This document shows, in pieces, positions 58,701 through 64,000 of a stretch of 64,000 bases of DNA (position 1 is the first letter of the stretch; each line of letters opens with the position of its first letter). The notes under the pieces are model-generated. The model was not told where the DNA came from and ran no database searches. It was given only the letters and a program-made list of their open reading frames with translations. The translations under genes were made by a program, and so were the position numbers. Origin of the DNA: Epiperipatus broadwayi (lineage: Eukaryota; Onychophora; Udeonychophora; Euonychophora; Peripatidae). The stretch lies in assembly GCA_028023455.1 (NCBI GenBank), contig JAQFVV010000281.1:1-64000 (forward strand). Reading direction: 5' to 3'.

Positions 58701-61685
58701 AAATTCATCAATTTTTAAAAATTTGTAACCAGGCTTCATTTCCAAGCTTAAAACGCGCTATGAACATGCTGGTATACAGTAATATATGTTTAATGAATTT
58801 TTTTCACTGATTTTGTCATATTTCGGTAGAATTAGCTTAATTATACTGAACTGCAATGGTAAAGTATTTAAATTCATCAATTTTTATGAATTTGTCACCT
58901 GGCTGTATTTCCAAGCTTAAAACAAGCTATGAACATGCTGGTATACAGTAATATATTTTTAATGAATTTTTTCACTGATTTGGTCATATTTCGATAGAAT
59001 TAGCTAAATTATACTGAACTGCAATGTTAAAGTATTCAAATTCATCAATTTTTAGGAGTGTGTAATTTGGCTGTATTTCCAAGCTTAAAACCCGCTAAGA
59101 ACATGCTGGTGTACAGTACTATATTTTGAATGAATTTTTTTACTGGTTTTGTCATATTTAGGTAAAATTAGCTAAATTATACTGAACTGCAATGTTAAAG
59201 TATTCAAATTCATCAATTTTTAGGAATGTGTAATTTGGCTGTATTTCCAAGCTTAAAACCCGCTAAGAACATGCTGGTGTACAGTACTATATTTTGAATG
59301 AATTTTTTTACTGGTTTTGTCATATTTAGGTAAAATTAGCTAAATTATACTGAACTGCAATGTTAAAGTATTCAAATTCATCAATTTTTAAAAATTTGTA
59401 ACCAGGCTTCATTTCCAAGCTTAAAACGCGCTATGAACATGCTGGTATACAGTAATATATGTTTAATGAATTTTTTCACTGATTTTGTCATATTTCGGTA
59501 GAATTAGCTTAATTATACTGAACTGCAATGGTAAAGTATTTAAATTCATCAATTTTTATGAATTTGTCACCTGGCTGTATTTCCAAGCTTAAAACAAGCT
59601 ATGAACATGCTGGTATACAGTAATATATTTTTAATGAATTTTTTCACTGATTTGGTCATATTTCGATAGAATTAGCTAAATTATACTGAACTGCAATGTT
59701 AAAGTATTCAAATTCATCAATTTTTAGGAGTGTGTAATTTGGCTGTATTTCCAAGCTTAAAACCCGCTAAGAACATGCTGGTGTACAGTACTATATTTTG
59801 AATGAATTTTTTTACTGGTTTTGTCATATTTAGGTAAAATTAGCTAAATTATACTGAACTGCAATGTTAAAGTATTCAAATTCATCAATTTTTAAAAATT
59901 TGTAACCAGGCTTCATTTCCAAGCTTAAAACGCGCTATGAACATGCTGGTATACAGTAATATATGTTTAATGAATTTTTTCACTGATTTTGTCATATTTC
60001 GGTAGAATTAGCTTAATTATACTGAACTGCAATGTTAAAGTATTTAAATTCATCAATTTTTATGAATTTGTCACCTGGCTGTATTTCCAAGCTTAAAACA
60101 AGCTATGAACATGCTGGTATACAGTAATATATTTTTAATGAATTTTTTCACTGATTTGGTCATATTTCGATAGAATTAGCTAAATTATACTGAACTGCAA
60201 TGTTAAAGTATTCAAATTCATCAATTTTTAGGAATGTGTAATTTGGCTGTATTTCCAAGCTTAAAACCCGCTAAGAACATGCTGGTGTACAGTACTATAT
60301 TTTGAATGAATTTTTTTACTGGTTTTGTCATATTTAGGTAAAATTAGCTAAATTATACTGAACTGCAATGTTAAAGTATTTAAATTCATCAATTTTTAAA
60401 AATTTGTAACCAGGCTTCATTTCCAAGCTTAAAACGCGCTATGAACATGCTGGTATACAGTAATATATGTTTAATGAATTTTTTCACTGATTTTGTCATA
60501 TTTCGGTAGAATTAGCTTAATTATACTGAACTGCAATGGTAAAGTATTTAAATTCATCAATTTTTATGAATTTGTCACCTGGCTGTATTTCCAAGCTTAA
60601 AACAAGCTATGAACATGCTGGTATACAGTAATATATTTTTAATGAATTTTTTCACTGATTTGGTCATATTTCGATAGAATTAGCTAAATTATACTGAACT
60701 GCAATGTTAAAGTATTCAAATTCATCAATTTTTAGGAGTGTGTAATTTGGCTGTATTTCCAAGCTTAAAACCCGCTAAGAACATGCTGGTGTACAGTACT
60801 ATATTTTGAATGAATTTTTTTACTGGTTTTGTCATATTTAGGTAAAATTAGCTAAATTATACTGAACTGCAATGTTAAAGTATTCAAATTCATCAATTTT
60901 TAAAAATTTGTAACCAGGCTTCATTTCCAAGCTTAAAACGCGCTATGAACATGCTGGTATACAGTAATATATTTTTAATGAATTTTTTCACTGATTTTGT
61001 CATATTTCGGTAGAATTAGCTAAATTATACTGAACTGCAATGTTAAAGTATTCAAATTCATCAATTTTTAAAAATTTGTAACCAGGCTTCATTTCCAAGC
61101 TTAAAACGCGCTATGAACATGCTGGTATACAATACTATATTTTAAATGAATTTTTTTACTGGTTTTGTCATATTTAGGTAGAATTAGCTAAATTATACTG
61201 AACTACAATGTTAAAGTATTCAAATTCATCAATTTTTAAAAATTTGTAACCAGGCTGTATTTCCAAGCTTAAACCGCGCTATGAACATGGTGGTAAACAG
61301 TAATATATTTTTAATATTTTTTTTCACTGATTTTGTCATATTTCGGTAAAATTAGCTAAATTATACTGAACTGCAATGTTAAAGTATTCAAATTCATCAA
61401 TTTTTAGGAGTGTGTAATTTGGCTGTATTTCCAAGCTTAAAACCCGCTAAGAACATGCTGGTGTACAGTACTATATTTTGAATGAATTTTTTTACTGGTT
61501 TTGTCATATTTAGGTAAAATTAGCTAAATTATACTGAACTGCAATGTTAAAGTATTTAAATTCATCAATTTTTAAAAATTTGTAACCAGGCTTCATTTCC
61601 AAGCTTAAAACGCGCTATGAACATGCTGGTATACAGTAATATATGTTTAATGAATTTTTTCACTGATTTTGTCATATTTCGGTAG
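55799..61685 (+). repeat. 168-bp tandem satellite array, about 35 monomers
   Basis: Monomers start with 'aattagctaaattatactg' at 55804, 55972, 56140, 56308, 56476 and so on, giving a 168-bp period (169 in a subtype with an extra T). Each has a HindIII site (AAGCTT). Diagnostic variants recur: A ('aaaaatttgtaaccagg', 'acgcgct'), B ('aggagtgtgtaatttgg', 'acccgctaag'), C ('atgaatttgtcacctgg', 'acaagct'), plus A', E and A2. Order is not random: trimers C-B-A2 recur every 504 bp and a five-monomer block recurs. Every frame is closed by stops. It is probably a centromeric or other heterochromatic satellite. Confidence 0.98.
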
Positions 61686-61954
61686 AATTAGCTAAATTAT
61701 CGGGAACTAATTAAAGTATTCAAAATCATCAATGTAAGAAGTGTAAGTTGTATTTAGTGAGAATGGTGTTTGATATAAAATATTATAAATTTGATAAAGT
61801 ATCAATTGTTTTTTTTTCCTTTTTCTGTGGTATTGATATTAGACTAATGAAGAATTTAATTTAATTTAAAAGTTTAAAATTAAACATATGAACATATCAA
61901 GTAATATATTTTAAACGAATTTGTACAATGATATTTGTTAATATTTATTGAAAG
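61686..61954 (+). repeat. Diverged 269-bp interruption in the satellite
   Basis: Opens like a monomer ('gaattagctaaattatcggg', 'aaagtattcaaaatcatcaa'), then drifts into sequence with only faint satellite similarity ('atgaacatatcaagtaatat', 'aacgaatttgtacaatgat'), and canonical monomers resume at 61955. Its length is not a multiple of 168, so it may be decayed monomers with deletions or a small insertion. Confidence 0.8.
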
Positions 61955-64000
61955 AATTAGCTAAATTATACTGAACTGCAATGTTAAAGTATTTAAATTC
62001 ATCAATTTTTATGAATTTGTCACCTGGCTGTATTTCCAAGCTTAAAACAAGCTATGAACATGCTGGTATACAGTAATATATTTTTAATGAATTTTTTCAC
62101 TGATTTGGTCATATTTCGATAGAATTAGCTAAATTATACTGAACTGCAATGTTAAAGTATTCAAATTCATCAATTTTTAGGAGTGTGTAATTTGGCTGTA
62201 TTTCCAAGCTTAAAACCCGCTAAGAACATGCTGGTGTACAGTACTATATTTTGAATGAATTTTTTTACTGGTTTTGTCATATTTAGGTAAAATTAGCTAA
62301 ATTATACTGAACTGCAATGTTAAAGTATTCAAATTCATCAATTTTTAAAAATGTGTAATTTGGCTGTATTTCCAAGCTTAAAACCCGCTAAGAACATGCT
62401 GGTGTACAGTACTATATTTTGAATGAATTTTTTTACTGGTTTTGTCATATTTAGGTAAAATTAGCTAAATTATACTGAACTGCAATGTTAAAGTATTCAA
62501 ATTCATCAATTTTTAAAAATTTGTAACCAGGCTTCATTTCCAAGCTTAAAACGCGCTATGAACATGCTGGTATACAGTAATATATTTTTAATGAATTTTT
62601 TCACTGATTTGGTCATATTTCGATAGAATTAGCTAAATTATACTGAACTGCAATGTTAAAGTATTCAAATTCATCAATTTTTAGGAGTGTGTAATTTGGC
62701 TGTATTTCCAAGCTTAAAACCCGCTAAGAACATGCTGGTGTACAGTACTATATTTTGAATGAATTTTTTTACTGGTTTTGTCATATTTAGGTAAAATTAG
62801 CTAAATTATACTGAACTGCAATGTTAAAGTATTCAAATTCATCAATTTTTAAAAATTTGTAACCAGGCTTCATTTCCAAGCTTAAAACGCGCTATGAACA
62901 TGCTGGTATACAGTAATATATGTTTAATGAATTTTTTCACTGATTTTGTCATATTTCGGTAGAATTAGCTTAATTATACTGAACTGCAATGTTAAAGTAT
63001 TTAAATTCATCAATTTTTATGAATTTGTCACCTGGCTGTATTTCCAAGCTTAAAACAAGCTATGAACATGCTGGTATACAGTAATATATTTTTAATGAAT
63101 TTTTTCACTGATTTGGTCATATTTCGATAGAATTAGCTAAATTATACTGAACTGCAATGTTAAAGTATTCAAATTCATCAATTTTTAGGAGTGTGTAATT
63201 TGGCTGTATTTCCAAGCTTAAAACCCGCTAAGAACATGCTGGTGTACAGTACTATATTTTGAATGAATTTTTTTACTGGTTTTGTCATATTTAGGTAAAA
63301 TTAGCTAAATTATACTGAACTGCAATGTTAAAGTATTCAAATTCATCAATTTTTAAAAATTTGTAACCAGGCTTCATTTCCAAGCTTAAAACGCGCTATG
63401 AACATGCTGGTATACAGTAATATATTTTTAATGAATTTTTTCACTGATTTTGTCATATTTCGGTAGAATTAGCTAAATTATACTGAACTGCAATGTTAAA
63501 GTATTCAAATTCATCAATTTTTAAAAATGTGTAATTTGGCTGTATTTCCAAGCTTAAAACGCGCTATGAACATGCTGGTATACAGTAATATATTTTTAAT
63601 GAATTTTTTTACTGGTTTTGTCATATTTAGGTAAAATTAGCTAAATTATACTGAACTGCAATGTTAAAGTATTCAAATTCATCAATTTTTAGGAATGTGT
63701 AATTTGGCTGTATTTCCAAGCTTAAAACCCGCTAAGACCATGCTGGTGTACAGTACTATATTTTGAATGAATTTTTTTACTGGTTTTGTCATATTTAGGT
63801 AAAATTAGCTAAATTATACTGAACTGCAATGTTAAAGTATTCAAATTCATCAATTTTTAAAAATTTGTAACCAGGCTTCATTTCCAAGCTTAAAACGCGC
63901 TATGAACATGCTGGTATACAGTAATATATGTTTAATGAATTTTTTCACTGATTTTGTCATATTTCGGTAGAATTAGCTTAATTATACTGAACTGCAATGG
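61955..64000 (+). repeat. 168-bp satellite array continued, about 12 monomers, runs off window
   Basis: Same monomer types, beginning with a C type and then B. Some mosaic monomers occur, for example near 63510-63630, where a B-like 5' half joins an A-like then B-like 3' half. The array is still in progress at the last base. Confidence 0.98.

Overview
This window is AT-rich, repeat-dominated, non-coding DNA from an animal nuclear genome. I found no intact host protein gene, no rRNA and no convincing functional tRNA gene. Almost every long reading frame is a decayed retroelement fragment, a by-product of a simple repeat, or chance. The animal origin rests on RTE-type and other LINE remnants, Penelope-like elements with GIY-YIG ends, tRNA-derived SINEs, TTAGGG-like interstitial arrays, a long GTCT/ATCT tetranucleotide tract and a 168-bp satellite. 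The mix is reminiscent of cephalopod or other lophotrochozoan DNA, but that is a weak guess.

Layout. 1-5.0 kb: AT-rich DNA with a duplicated ~120-bp repeat, tRNA-like SINE pieces and a small fold-back. 5.0-7.7 kb (+): a dead RTE-type LINE. 8.1-10.65 kb: a less AT-rich stretch I cannot identify. 11.1-11.7 kb: a fold-back made of two SINE copies head to head. 13.3-18.26 kb (-): a near-complete but decayed LINE (zinc-knuckle ORF1, endonuclease, RT, C-terminal Cys/His motif), with a 303-bp fold-back inserted in ORF1 between 12-bp duplications. 18.7-19.0 kb: first copy of a repeat carrying telomere-like DNA. 19.2-23.2 kb (-): a third LINE, apparently flanked or interrupted by ORF1-like coding remnants. 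27.3 kb: a fold-back element. 28.39-34.40 kb (-): a young non-autonomous LTR retrotransposon with 1.72-kb LTRs. 36.3-38.8 kb: a decayed gag/ORF1-like region and two related fold-back elements. 40.5-41.6 kb: second telomere-like copy inside 23-bp inverted repeats. 43.7-45.0 kb: tetranucleotide tract. 46.0-46.6 kb: fold-back. 46.8-47.9 kb and 50.2-50.7 kb: Penelope-like remnants. 52.9-53.7 kb: nested inverted repeats. 55.3-55.8 kb: a 500-N gap. 55.8-64.0 kb: the 168-bp satellite, with higher-order structure, running off the window end.

The elements do not form a pathway. Their relations are evolutionary: nested insertions, shared 3' tails, SINE head-tail exchange, and CpG decay between the two LTRs. 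The points most worth checking are the satellite's higher-order structure, the inverted SINE dimer with hammerhead-like motifs also seen beside a Penelope element, the telomere-repeat-bearing mobile family, and the young LTR element with its CpG-biased divergence.
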